Assembly: GCF_020025155.1 (NCBI RefSeq)
Contig: NZ_CP073751.1
Location: 2,108,001 to 2,172,000 of the forward strand
Reading direction: 5' to 3'
Length of the DNA stretch: 64,000 nucleotides
Source: Halopseudomonas nanhaiensis
GTDB taxonomy: Bacteria; Pseudomonadota; Gammaproteobacteria; Pseudomonadales; Pseudomonadaceae
Part shown: one piece after another, positions 28,243 to 37,105 of the stretch
How the letters are laid out: the number at the start of each line of letters is the position of its first letter
Position numbering within the stretch: the stretch's first letter is position 1
Translations under genes and position numbers: made by a program
Notes under the pieces: model-generated
Seen by the model: the letters and a program-made list of their open reading frames with translations, nothing else
Told to the model about the DNA's origin: nothing
Databases searched by the model: none

Positions 28243-29373
28243 TTATAATTGAGCGGGCAGGCCGTTGGAGTCAGCCTTGATTGCGCCGCGCTGACCTACA
28301 AGCAGAACCTGTCCACTCTCCAGCACCTTCCCGGTAGCCAATGTCGACCGGTCGGGACGGAAAGCGACTTCGAACGTCTGCCCCTGGTCTTCGCTGGTGA
28401 CCACTGCCCCGCCGGCGCCCACGACCACGATCTTGCCGTCGTCAGTGGCGGTGCCGCCGAACAGCGTGGCTTCCAGCGGGCCGTTATGCGGCGTGTCCAG
28501 CTCGACCTGTTCCCAGCTGTCGCCAAAGTCGTTGCTGCGGAACATGTTGCCTCGCAGGCCCCAGATGAACACCACGTCCTCTTCGCCTACACCGGTTGCT
28601 CCGAACAGCGAACCGTCATAGGGCATCTCTTCGATGGTCTCCCAGGTCTCACCCAGATCGCGCGAGCGATACATGGTGCCCATCTCGCCTACCAGAAACA
28701 GGCCCTGCTCGCCCACTCGGGTGATCGCGTTGTAATGAAAGCCATCCTGGTTGTCGATGTCGTAGGTAATGTCATTCCAGGTTTCCCCGCCGTCATCGGT
28801 GCGTAACGCGAGGCCATAGGCTCCGAAGGCGAAACCGGTGTTGACGTCTCGAAACCATACGTCCATCAGCGGTTTCTCCAGAAGTCCGGGACCGTCTGGG
28901 TCGATGGCCTCTTCCAGCTCCGGATCGCGATACTGGATCTCCCAGCTTTCGCCAGCATCGCTGGTGCGCAGGATCAGCGAATCATGACCCACAGCCCAAC
29001 CGTTCCTGTCATCGACGAAGTGAACAGCCGTCAGCATGGCGCGGGTCGGTACAGGAGCCTGGATCCAGGTGTCGCCCTTGTCGTCGGAATAGACCACATG
29101 GCCACGGGCGCCTACCGCGACCAGGCGATCGCCGGCCCGTCCGATGTCAAGCAACAGCGTTTGCGCGGCCTTCAAAGACATCACCGCAGGACGGGTATCA
29201 TCGTGGGGACCCTGGGCGTGGGCCGTTCCCATGGGAAGACATACCATCGCGCCGGCGAGACTAAGCGCAACCGCGATCTGGCGAGTGAGTGATAGTGTAC
29301 TGCCTTCGTTCGACCGGCTTCTGCCATCAATCGAATCAAAGGACGAGACGAGCCGCTGGTTGGGCTTACGCAT
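28243..29373 (-). CDS. YCF48/BNR-repeat secreted protein (copy 1)
   Basis: A 376-residue exported protein. A long basic N-region is followed by a hydrophobic core and a probable signal-peptidase site around AHAQ (residues 51-54). The rest is a beta-propeller of the YCF48/Hcf136-type with repeated Gly-Asp/Glu-Ser/Thr-Trp turns (GDTW, GESW, GETW, GDSW). In plants and cyanobacteria this fold assists photosystem II assembly; in proteobacteria it commonly accompanies RND exporters with no settled role. It is the first gene of a two-gene unit with the exporter downstream, and it has a paralogue at 31973-33106. A shared motif lies about 95 bases upstream of the ATG. Confidence 0.87.
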   Translation of the reverse strand: MRKPNQRLVSSFDSIDGRSRSNEGSTLSLTRQIAVALSLAGAMVCLPMGTAHAQGPHDDTRPAVMSLKAAQTLLLDIGRAGDRLVAVGARGHVVYSDDKGDTWIQAPVPTRAMLTAVHFVDDRNGWAVGHDSLILRTSDAGESWEIQYRDPELEEAIDPDGPGLLEKPLMDVWFRDVNTGFAFGAYGLALRTDDGGETWNDITYDIDNQDGFHYNAITRVGEQGLFLVGEMGTMYRSRDLGETWETIEEMPYDGSLFGATGVGEEDVVFIWGLRGNMFRSNDFGDSWEQVELDTPHNGPLEATLFGGTATDDGKIVVVGAGGAVVTSEDQGQTFEVAFRPDRSTLATGKVLESGQVLLVGQRGAIKADSNGLPAQL

Positions 29374-29466
29374 AGGACATCCCCCTTATTCTTATAGGAC
29401 AGCCGCAATACGGCATGACCATCAATACTAGCGGGCATTACCAGGGGGGCCAACCGGAGGGGGGTT

Positions 29467-29478
29467 ATCTTTTGTTAA
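29467..29478 (-). promoter_or_regulatory. Motif TTAACAAAAGAT upstream of YCF48 copy 1
   Basis: On the minus strand TTAACAAAAGAT lies 94-105 bases before the start codon. The same 12 bases, followed in both places by one variable base and AC, recur at nearly the same distance from YCF48 copy 2 (33203-33214), while most of the surrounding upstream sequence has diverged. It may be an activator or promoter site. Confidence 0.45.
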
Positions 29479-29536
29479 TCAGCACAGTGATACAAGAGCG
29501 GTAAAAACGGAAGAAAATCGCCTGCGGCGGGCAAAA

Positions 29537-29560
29537 AAAACCCCGCCGGAGCGGGGTTTT
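29537..29560. terminator. Rho-independent terminator after RND copy 2
   Basis: CCCCGC (29541-29546) and GCGGGG (29551-29556) pair around CGGA, flanked by an A tract and TTTT; extended A-T pairing makes a 10-bp stem. It lies 13 bases beyond the stop of the minus-strand exporter (29573) with a T run on that strand. It separates the two YCF48/RND units. Confidence 0.92.
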
Positions 29561-29572
29561 CGATGCTGCAGT

Positions 29573-31951
29573 TTAGTGAGTCAGCTTCGACGCTTGCTTG
29601 GCACGCACCTTCGCCGGGTCGATCAGGAACCGAGCCAGAGCCGGCAGCAACAGCAGCGCGCCGATCATGTTGACCAGGAACATGAAGGTCAGCATCAAGC
29701 CCATGTCGGCCTGGAACTTGATCGCGGAGAACACCCAGGTCACTACGCCGATGGCCAGGCACAGACCGGTGAACAGTACTGCACGGCCGGTCGAACGCAG
29801 CGTTTCGTAGTAAGCCGGCTGCAGTGCCATGCCCTGCCGCAGGAATGTCTCCAGTCGACTGTAGATGTAGATACCGTAGTCAACACCGACACCCACGCCC
29901 AGCGCAATGACCGGCAGGGTCGCGACCTTCATCCCGATACCAAGGAATGCCATCAGTGCGTTGCCCAGTACCGAGGTCAGAACCAGCGGCAGAACGATGC
30001 AGATGGTCGCCGGCAAGGAACGGAAGGTGGCGTAACACATGATCGCAACCCAGATGTACACCAGAGCGAGAATCAGCATTTCAGAGCTGGCGATGACTTC
30101 GTTGGTCGCTGCCTCGATACCAGCATTGCCCGCAGCCAGCTTGAACTTCAGGTTCTCGGTATTGTACTCCTCGGCAAAATCCTCGACCGCGGCAGTGGCG
30201 CGCTTGAGCGTCTCGGCCTTGTGGTCATTGAGGAAGATCATGACCGGAGCGAGCGAACAGGATGAGTTGAACATGCCTTCCGGAGCCCGGCTGATGGCGT
30301 TGTTCAGGTTGTCCTGGTTGCGCGACAGGGTCTGCCATTTCAGGTTGCCCTCGTTGTTGCCCATGATCACCTGTTTGGCGACGGTCACCAGCGAGACCGC
30401 TGACTGGACGCCCGGCAGGTTGTTCATGCGCCACTCGAGCTGATCGATCGCTTCCATCGTCTCGTAGGACGAACACATCTCCGGCGGCGTTTCGACCATC
30501 ACCACCAGAATGTCCGAGCTGGTCGAGTAGTTGCGGATGATGAAATCGTTGTCCAGGTTGTAACGCGAGTCCGGACGCAGCTCAGGCGCACCCGGATCCA
30601 GGTCACCGATCTGAATGTTGGCTTTCTGGTAGAAGAAGCAGCCAACACCAGCCACCAGCGCAACGACCACGACGATAGGAGCGACCTTCGGGTGCGCCAC
30701 GAACGCCATGTTGCGCCAGAAGGGGTGGTCGCGCACGGCGTCTTCCTTGCTGCGTGCAACGGCCTTCTTGCTGATGCCCAGGTAGGAAATGGTTACCGGC
30801 AGCATGATCAGGTTGGTGAAGACGATGACACCCACACCGATCGAGGCGCCGATCGCCAGTTCGTGGATAACGCCGATATCGATGACCAGCAGCGTAATGA
30901 AGCCTACCGCGTCAGCAAGAATCGCGATCATGCCGGGCAGGAACAGTTGGCGGAAGGTCCGGCGGGCGGCCAGCAGAGCGGTGTCCGCGTCACTCGACTG
31001 CAGCGCGATACCGTTGATCTTCTGGACCCCGTGCGAAATACCGATGGCGAAGATCAGGAATGGCACCAGCATCGAATACGGATCCAGACCGAAGCCGACC
31101 AGGCGCATCAGGCCTAACTGCCAGATCACCGCGATGACGGTAGTCATCAGCACCGCGACGGTACTGCGCATGCAGCGGGTGAACCAGAACAGCAGGATGA
31201 ACGTGATCACGAACGCAATACCGAAGAACGCAACGACCGCGGTGAGGCCATCGATCAGGTCGCCGACCTTCTTGGCGAAGCCGACGATATGGATCTCGAT
31301 ATTGGGATTCTCGTTCTGGAACTGGTCGCGAATCTTCTCTTCGAGCTGCTCGGAGAAGTCGCCGTAGTCCAGTCGCAGCAGTTCGCTCTGGTTCTCCGGG
31401 TTCGGGTAGAACTCCTGCAGCGGAACCTCGATGATGGAGGACTTGAAGTTGTTGGCGACCAGGCGGCCGATTTCGCCGGACTTGAGTACGTTGACACGCA
31501 GCTCCTCCAGGTCGTCCTCGTTCAGGTAGGCCGGGCGGTTGGCGACCGGGCCGCCATCGAAGCCGTATTCGGTCACCTCGGTCCACCGCACGTTCGGTGT
31601 CCACAGAGAACGCAGACCTGAACGGCTCACACCCGGCAGGAAAAACACCTCATCGTTGATGCGCTTGAGGGTTTCCATGTACTCGGTGGTGAAGATGTCG
31701 CCTTCCTTGATCTCCACCGAAATACGAATCGAGTTACCCAGGCTGGCCAGATCATCCTGATGCTCGAGCATGTTGACGATGTACGGATGCTCAAGGGGGA
31801 TCATCTTGGTAAAGCTGGTATCGGGACGGATCTGCGCCGCGAAGTAGCCTAATACGACGGTAATGACGGAAAACGCCAGCACCACGAACAGACGGTTATT
31901 GAAGACCAGACGCTCCATGAAGGTAGCGTCTTCGTGCTCAAACTGTGACAT
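29573..31951 (-). CDS. MMPL/RND-family exporter (copy 2)
   Basis: A 792-residue paralogue of the exporter at 25876-28224. Most diagnostic blocks are the same: MIPLEHPYIVNM, GEIGRLVANNFKS, HIVGFAKKVGDLI, LDPGAPELRPDS, ALGVGVGVDYGIYIYSR. The copies differ mainly at the N-terminus and in membrane helices, and this one has a longer basic end (RAKQASKLTH). It lies 21 bases downstream of YCF48 copy 2, as copy 1 does of its partner. The pairing suggests that each exporter works with its own YCF48 protein. Confidence 0.88.
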   Translation of the reverse strand: MSQFEHEDATFMERLVFNNRLFVVLAFSVITVVLGYFAAQIRPDTSFTKMIPLEHPYIVNMLEHQDDLASLGNSIRISVEIKEGDIFTTEYMETLKRINDEVFFLPGVSRSGLRSLWTPNVRWTEVTEYGFDGGPVANRPAYLNEDDLEELRVNVLKSGEIGRLVANNFKSSIIEVPLQEFYPNPENQSELLRLDYGDFSEQLEEKIRDQFQNENPNIEIHIVGFAKKVGDLIDGLTAVVAFFGIAFVITFILLFWFTRCMRSTVAVLMTTVIAVIWQLGLMRLVGFGLDPYSMLVPFLIFAIGISHGVQKINGIALQSSDADTALLAARRTFRQLFLPGMIAILADAVGFITLLVIDIGVIHELAIGASIGVGVIVFTNLIMLPVTISYLGISKKAVARSKEDAVRDHPFWRNMAFVAHPKVAPIVVVVALVAGVGCFFYQKANIQIGDLDPGAPELRPDSRYNLDNDFIIRNYSTSSDILVVMVETPPEMCSSYETMEAIDQLEWRMNNLPGVQSAVSLVTVAKQVIMGNNEGNLKWQTLSRNQDNLNNAISRAPEGMFNSSCSLAPVMIFLNDHKAETLKRATAAVEDFAEEYNTENLKFKLAAGNAGIEAATNEVIASSEMLILALVYIWVAIMCYATFRSLPATICIVLPLVLTSVLGNALMAFLGIGMKVATLPVIALGVGVGVDYGIYIYSRLETFLRQGMALQPAYYETLRSTGRAVLFTGLCLAIGVVTWVFSAIKFQADMGLMLTFMFLVNMIGALLLLPALARFLIDPAKVRAKQASKLTH

Positions 31952-31972
31952 CCAGAGTCTCCTGGTGCGTAA

Positions 31973-33106
31973 TTATTGTTGGGTAGTCGAGCCGTCTGCG
32001 GAGGTCTTGATCGCCCCGCGCTGGCCCAGCAGAAGGAGATGGTCGTCGTCGGTTGTCGTCGCAGAAGCCAGCGAGACGCGATCAGGACGAATGCTCACAT
32101 CGAAATTGCGACCGCCATCCTGGCTGGTGGCAACCACGCCACCGGTGCCGACAATGACGATGCTGCCGTCGGCAGTCAGACCACCACCCGACAAGGTGGA
32201 TTCCAGCGGGCCGTTGTTCGGCGTCATCAACTCGACCTGCTGCCAGCTGTTGCCGAAATCATCCGAACGAAACAGGTTGCCGCGAAGACCCCAGGCGAGC
32301 ACGCCGTTGGCCTCGCCAGTGCCGGATACGCCAAACCAGGAGCCGTCATACGGCAGATCCTGCAAGGTTTCCCAGGTATCGCCCAGATCGGCCGACCGGT
32401 ACATGGTACCCATCTCGCCGACGACGAACAGACCGGCGCCCTTGATCTCGGCGATGGCGTTGTAGTGCAGTCCGTCCGGGTTATCGATATCGAAGCTGAT
32501 ATCGTCCCAGGTCGCCCCGCCGTCCCGCGTGCGCAGGGCCAGCCCGTAGGCGCCCACAGCAAGGCCATGATTGGCATCGCGGAACCACACATCCATGAGA
32601 GGTTTTTCGAGCAGGCCGCCCGCGTCTGGATCGGGCGCTTCGGCCAGTTCGGGATCGCGATGCTGAATGGACCAGGTTTCACCTGCATCGGAACTGTGCA
32701 GGATCAGGGAATCGTGCCCGACCGCCCAGCCGTTCTTGTCGTCGACGAAGTGTACGGCGGCGATCAGTTGGCGCACTGGTACCTGCGCCTGGATCCAGGT
32801 TTCGCCCTGATCGTCGGAGTAGACGATATGACCACGAACGCCGACCGCCACCAGGCGGTCACCGGCACGGGCCGAGTCGAGCAGGAGCGAAGTGCTGGAT
32901 TCGAGCGACATGACTGCCGGACGAGTCTGGGAGTCGGCGGCTTCCTGTGCAAATGCCAGAGATGCGGGCCCACAGACGATCGCGGCGGCTATCCCCAAAA
33001 CTCGAAAAAATGGAAGTGAAACAGAAGACTTGCGACCTTTGAGAGGCTGGCTGGCAGAGCTGGCCTGAGCAAAGGATTGAGCGCGCCGCATGTTGGGCTC
33101 ACGCAT
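31973..33106 (-). CDS. YCF48/BNR-repeat secreted protein (copy 2)
   Basis: A 377-residue paralogue of the protein at 28243-29373. The signal-peptide region differs (hydrophobic core near residues 32-50, likely cut around AFAQ), while the mature part is closely alike (TRPAVMSLES, RAGDRLVAVGVRGH, HFVDDKNGWAVGHDSLIL, LLEKPLMDVWFRD). It has the same Gly-Asp/Glu-Thr-Trp repeat turns and is first in its own unit. Role unknown; a propeller partner of the exporter is the likeliest inference. Confidence 0.87.
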   Translation of the reverse strand: MREPNMRRAQSFAQASSASQPLKGRKSSVSLPFFRVLGIAAAIVCGPASLAFAQEAADSQTRPAVMSLESSTSLLLDSARAGDRLVAVGVRGHIVYSDDQGETWIQAQVPVRQLIAAVHFVDDKNGWAVGHDSLILHSSDAGETWSIQHRDPELAEAPDPDAGGLLEKPLMDVWFRDANHGLAVGAYGLALRTRDGGATWDDISFDIDNPDGLHYNAIAEIKGAGLFVVGEMGTMYRSADLGDTWETLQDLPYDGSWFGVSGTGEANGVLAWGLRGNLFRSDDFGNSWQQVELMTPNNGPLESTLSGGGLTADGSIVIVGTGGVVATSQDGGRNFDVSIRPDRVSLASATTTDDDHLLLLGQRGAIKTSADGSTTQQ

Positions 33107-33202
33107 ATACCAACCCCCGATTGTTATTATCTGACGCCCTGCTCTGAGTCAGGGCAAGTCATAGTAATTTGAATCGAGTAGCTCCACCAATAGGGATGAG
33201 TA

Positions 33203-33214
33203 ATCTTTTGTTAA
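33203..33214 (-). promoter_or_regulatory. Motif TTAACAAAAGAT upstream of YCF48 copy 2
   Basis: Same 12-base motif as at 29467-29478, here 97-108 bases before the YCF48 copy 2 start codon on the minus strand. The conserved placement suggests a common regulator of both units. Confidence 0.45.
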
Positions 33215-33244
33215 GAAACGGTCAATGTGTCTCACGGTCGCAGC

Positions 33245-33270
33245 GGGCCGCCTCTCGGAACAGGCGGCCC
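33245..33270. terminator. Stem-loop after pepN
   Basis: A perfect 9-bp stem, GGGCCGCCT (33245-33253) and AGGCGGCCC (33262-33270), begins 12 bases past the pepN stop. There is no T run on the minus strand, so it may be a rho-assisted or 3'-end stabilising hairpin rather than a full terminator. Confidence 0.5.
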
Positions 33271-33282
33271 CTGGTTTTCTGC

Positions 33283-35934
33283 TCAGGCTAATGACTTGCT
33301 GACCACCTCATAAACGTCAGGCGACAAATCCGGCTTGCCGAGAATTCGGGCAAGCTCCTGCTTCATCAGCGCCTGGCGATCCGGATCGAATTTGCGCCAG
33401 CGAGACAGCGGTGTGACCAGGCGTGAAGCTATCTGCGGATTGGTGCCGTCCAGCAGGAGGATCTGGTCGGCCAGGAAGCGATAGCCGGCCCCGTCGCCGC
33501 GGTGGAAGTTGACCAGATTCTGATTGGCAAAGGCACCGATCAACGAGCGGACCTTGTTGGGATTGCGCAGGGTGAACAGCGGGTGTTCCATCAGTTCCTG
33601 AACGCGCGCCAGACCGTCGGCGGCAGGCGATCCGGCCTGAATGCTGAACCACTGATCCATCACCAGCGGATAGTCCTTCCAGCGCTCCGCGAATTCGGTC
33701 AGCGCCGCACGACGCTGATCCTCGAAGGGCGAGTTGACCAGTGCAACCAGCGCCGCCTGACGATCGGTCATGTTGTTGGCCTCGACGAACTGCCGAACGC
33801 ACGCTGCGACCGCATTGTGCGATTCGGTCAGCATAAGGTAGCCGAGCACGGTGTTCTTCAGACTGCGACGAGCAAACTGGATCGCCTCGGCGCGGTACGG
33901 CACAGGTTCATCGAGGCGTCGGTAGATCCCCCACAGCTGCTCTTCGAGCGTGGTTGCCAGCTCGCGCCGGACCCAGTCACGAACACTGTGGATGGCGTCC
34001 ACGTTGGCCTGTTCAGCCAGCTCGACGAGGTAAGCTTCGGACGGCAATCGGATGATCTCAGCCACCATGGCCGGATCGAGCGTCTCATCGGCGAGCACAG
34101 TGCTGTACACGTCTATCAGGCGCTGATCCATCATCAGCGGTCTTCCAGCGACGTGGATTTCAACCAGTCCCTGCAGGACATCAACCGCCAGACTTTGCGC
34201 AGCTTCCCAGCGATTAAACCCATCCGGATCGTGCTTGGCGAGGAACACCCTGTCGTCGCGGTGGTAGGGATAGCTCAGCCTGACCGGCGCGGAGAAACCA
34301 CGCAGCAGCGAAGGCAGCGGTTCTTCGGCGAGATCGGTGAACGTGAAGAGCTGCTCGGCCTCGGTTACCGACAGCACGGTTTCCATCCCGCGCTCCTCTG
34401 CTTCGCCAGCCAACCGGAGCGGCATCTCCCGACCCTGTGCGTCCAGCAGGGCCATGCGCACCGGGATGACAAACGGCAGTTTTTCGCTCTGACCGGGAGT
34501 CGGCGGACAACTTTGGCGGAACAGCAGTGAAAACGTCCCGGTTGCCGCGTCCCAGCGCCCTTCAGCACTCAGGCGAGGCGTCCCCGCCTGGCTGTACCAA
34601 CGCTTGAACTGGCTGAAATCGGCCCCGTTGGCGTCCTCGAGTGCCTTGATGAAGTCATCGCATGTCACAGCCTGGCCATCGTGCCGTTCGAAGTACAGAT
34701 CAGTGCCTTTGCGGAAGCCCTCAGGGCCGAGCAACGTGTGCAGCATCCGCACCACTTCGGCGCCCTTCTCGTAAACGGTCAGCGTGTAGAAATTGGAAAT
34801 CTCGATGAACGAGTCCGGGCGTACCGGGTGAGCCATCGGACCTGCATCTTCGGCGAACTGGTTTGCACGCAGGAAGCCTACGTCCTCGATCCGCTTGACC
34901 GTCGCCGAGTTCATATCGGCGGAAAACTCGGCATCGCGAAATACGGTGAAGCCTTCCTTCAGTGACAGCTGAAACCAGTCGCGGCAGGTGACTCGGTTGC
35001 CCGACCAGTTGTGGAAGTACTCATGAGCCACCACCGCCTCGACACGCTGAAACGCCGCGTCTGTCGCGGTGTCGGGGTGCGCGAGCACGCAGCTCGAGTT
35101 GAACACGTTGAGGCCCTTGTTTTCCATCGCCCCCATGTTGAAGTCGTTCACCGCGACGATCATGAAGATGTCCAGATCGTACTCGCGCCCGTAGACCTCC
35201 TCGTCCCAACGCATAGATCGCTTCAGGCTGTCCATGGCGTGGCCGCACTGCTCACGGTTATCCGGCTCAACATAGATGCGCAGGTCGATGGTGCGGCCGC
35301 TCATGGTGGTGAAACTGTCCTGGATCAGACACAGGTCACCGGCGACCAGGGCAAACAGATAGGCAGGCTTGGGGAATGGGTCTTCCCAGGTCACCCAATG
35401 ACGGTCGCCGTCATGCTCGCCGCGGGCAATCGGGTTACCGTTCGATAGCAGCACCGGGTAGTTGCCCTTGTCGGCAATCACGGTGGTGGTGAACCGGCTC
35501 ATCACATCAGGCCGATCCAGATAATAGGTAATCTTGCGAAAGCCCTCGGCCTCGCACTGCGTGCAGAACATCGACCCTGACTGATACAACCCTTCCAGCG
35601 CGGTGTTTTCCCGCGGTTTGATACGCGTGGTAATCGACAGATCGAAACTGTCGCGGCCCGGCTGGAGACGAAAGGTGTCTTCGTCCAACTGGAAATCGCC
35701 GCTGGCCAGCCTCTCGTCATCGAGCTCCACGGACATCAGCTCGAGATTCTGCCCGTCCAGCACCAGCTCCGGCCGCGCTGCCCCTGACTTGTGCGCATTG
35801 ACTCGAATCGCCAGCCGGCTGTGAACCAGAGCGTGATCCTCGAAAAGTTCGAAGGTCAGGTGCGTTTCATCAATCCAATAGTCAGGCTGCTGATAATCCT
35901 TGAGATAGATCGTCTTCGGTTGTTCGGTACGCAT
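33283..35934 (-). CDS. pepN: Aminopeptidase N (M1 family)
   Basis: An 883-residue zinc metallopeptidase that removes N-terminal amino acids from peptides in the cytoplasm. The exopeptidase motif GAMEN is at 268-272, the zinc motif HEYFH at 304-308, and the third zinc ligand Glu at 327 (SLKEG). Length is that of proteobacterial PepN (about 870-885). Last gene of a minus-strand run with the DUF2797 gene 24 bases upstream. Confidence 0.96.
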   Translation of the reverse strand: MRTEQPKTIYLKDYQQPDYWIDETHLTFELFEDHALVHSRLAIRVNAHKSGAARPELVLDGQNLELMSVELDDERLASGDFQLDEDTFRLQPGRDSFDLSITTRIKPRENTALEGLYQSGSMFCTQCEAEGFRKITYYLDRPDVMSRFTTTVIADKGNYPVLLSNGNPIARGEHDGDRHWVTWEDPFPKPAYLFALVAGDLCLIQDSFTTMSGRTIDLRIYVEPDNREQCGHAMDSLKRSMRWDEEVYGREYDLDIFMIVAVNDFNMGAMENKGLNVFNSSCVLAHPDTATDAAFQRVEAVVAHEYFHNWSGNRVTCRDWFQLSLKEGFTVFRDAEFSADMNSATVKRIEDVGFLRANQFAEDAGPMAHPVRPDSFIEISNFYTLTVYEKGAEVVRMLHTLLGPEGFRKGTDLYFERHDGQAVTCDDFIKALEDANGADFSQFKRWYSQAGTPRLSAEGRWDAATGTFSLLFRQSCPPTPGQSEKLPFVIPVRMALLDAQGREMPLRLAGEAEERGMETVLSVTEAEQLFTFTDLAEEPLPSLLRGFSAPVRLSYPYHRDDRVFLAKHDPDGFNRWEAAQSLAVDVLQGLVEIHVAGRPLMMDQRLIDVYSTVLADETLDPAMVAEIIRLPSEAYLVELAEQANVDAIHSVRDWVRRELATTLEEQLWGIYRRLDEPVPYRAEAIQFARRSLKNTVLGYLMLTESHNAVAACVRQFVEANNMTDRQAALVALVNSPFEDQRRAALTEFAERWKDYPLVMDQWFSIQAGSPAADGLARVQELMEHPLFTLRNPNKVRSLIGAFANQNLVNFHRGDGAGYRFLADQILLLDGTNPQIASRLVTPLSRWRKFDPDRQALMKQELARILGKPDLSPDVYEVVSKSLA

Positions 35935-35958
35935 GGGTAGATCCTGTGCCGGTAGCGC

Positions 35959-36798
35959 TCAGACGACGCTGAAAGCCATAGTGTAGGCGGTGTACTTGCG
36001 GATATTGATGACCGCAGTATCGAGTAACAGATATTGACCCTTGATGCCCAGAAGCGTGCCCTCGAGCATCGGCTCCTTGTCGAGGTTCGCCGATTTGGGC
36101 TTAGGGCTGTAGGCGCTGACCGGATAGTTGATGGTCAGGGGTTCCGCATCGGCAAGGGGCTGAAAGGCCTGGATGCCGAAGCGCTGATGCAGCGCAGCGA
36201 GCCCTGGCTGCGCCCGGTCGAGAATCGCATCGCGCTGTTCGGACAGATCGACCGGATCCGGTTCGCCCTGAAGCATCGCGCGCCAATTGGTCTTGTCTGC
36301 CACCTGTTGACGCAGAAGCTCTTCGACCATCCCGGAGTGCTGACGCGCAGGAACGCGCATGATCGGCAGTCCCTGGCTGGCGCCCTGATCGATCCACCGG
36401 GTGGGCAATTGGGTAGCGCGGGTGATACCGACCTTCAGCCCGGACGAATTGGCCAGGTAGACGATATGGTCGGTCATGCAGAACTGCTCGCCCCAGGCAG
36501 GATCGCGACAGGTACCGTGCTCGTAGTGGCAGCGCTCGGGGCTGACGATACACAGGTCACACTGCGCCAGACGCGTGAAACACGGGTAGCAGTAGCCCTG
36601 GCTGTAGCTCTTGCGCGTGCGTCGGCCGCAGTGGGAGCAATGAATATCGCCAGAGGCCTGCAGCCGGACGGTACGTCCTAGCCATTCATTCAGCGGGATC
36701 AGCTGTTCACCAAGCGGGAGACTGTACTGAACCGGTTCACTGCTGCCCGCGCGCAGCTCGCCCTTGAGTTTGCGCAGGGTACCGCTGGCCGACAGCAT
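35959..36798 (-). CDS. DUF2797 family protein
   Basis: A 279-residue protein of the DUF2797 family. It contains a Cys-rich cluster near residues 55-110 (CSHCGRR, CYPCF, CDLC, CHYEHGTC) that probably binds zinc, then a conserved block DHIVYLANSSGLKVGITR. Start MLSASGTLRKLKG was chosen because it overlaps the preceding stop as TGATG; the frame is open 62 codons further upstream but unlike the family. Function unknown. Between a YeaC-like gene and pepN. Confidence 0.85.
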   Translation of the reverse strand: MLSASGTLRKLKGELRAGSSEPVQYSLPLGEQLIPLNEWLGRTVRLQASGDIHCSHCGRRTRKSYSQGYCYPCFTRLAQCDLCIVSPERCHYEHGTCRDPAWGEQFCMTDHIVYLANSSGLKVGITRATQLPTRWIDQGASQGLPIMRVPARQHSGMVEELLRQQVADKTNWRAMLQGEPDPVDLSEQRDAILDRAQPGLAALHQRFGIQAFQPLADAEPLTINYPVSAYSPKPKSANLDKEPMLEGTLLGIKGQYLLLDTAVINIRKYTAYTMAFSVV

Positions 36799-37064
36799 CA
36801 GTGCAGCGTGTCCGAACCAGTCGAGAACAGAATATTGGGGATGGTCTTGGTTTCCGACTTGCAGTGCTGGGGAGGCATGTAGCCGGTGCGCTCTTCCTCG
36901 GGAAGGTTTTCCTGCTCCCAGGCGATCATCGCTTGCAGACACATTTCCTTCTGCTCCTGGGTCAGCTTGCGGCCGTCCGGCCATTTGCCGAGCTCCACCG
37001 CGGTCTTGAACGTTGCGTAGGTGTCGGCGGTAATGCTGCGCAGCATGTCGAGAAAAGTGGTCAT
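36798..37064 (-). CDS. YeaC-like DUF1315 protein
   Basis: An 88-residue small acidic protein. The pattern LGKWPDGRKLTQEQKEMCLQ followed by AMIAWEQENLPEEERTGYM is characteristic of the DUF1315/YeaC family; function unknown. Its stop shares one base with the DUF2797 start (TGATG), implying coupling. Confidence 0.87.
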   Translation of the reverse strand: MTTFLDMLRSITADTYATFKTAVELGKWPDGRKLTQEQKEMCLQAMIAWEQENLPEEERTGYMPPQHCKSETKTIPNILFSTGSDTLH

Positions 37065-37105
37065 GAGTCGCTCCGGAGCTGATTGACCGCGCTATTGTAG
37101 CGCGT

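Noticed and set aside
29400-29460. Sigma-54-like GG...GC pattern upstream of YCF48 copy 1
   Set aside because: TGGCCCCCC...TGC has 13 bases between the GG and GC elements instead of 10, so it does not fit the sigma-54 consensus.
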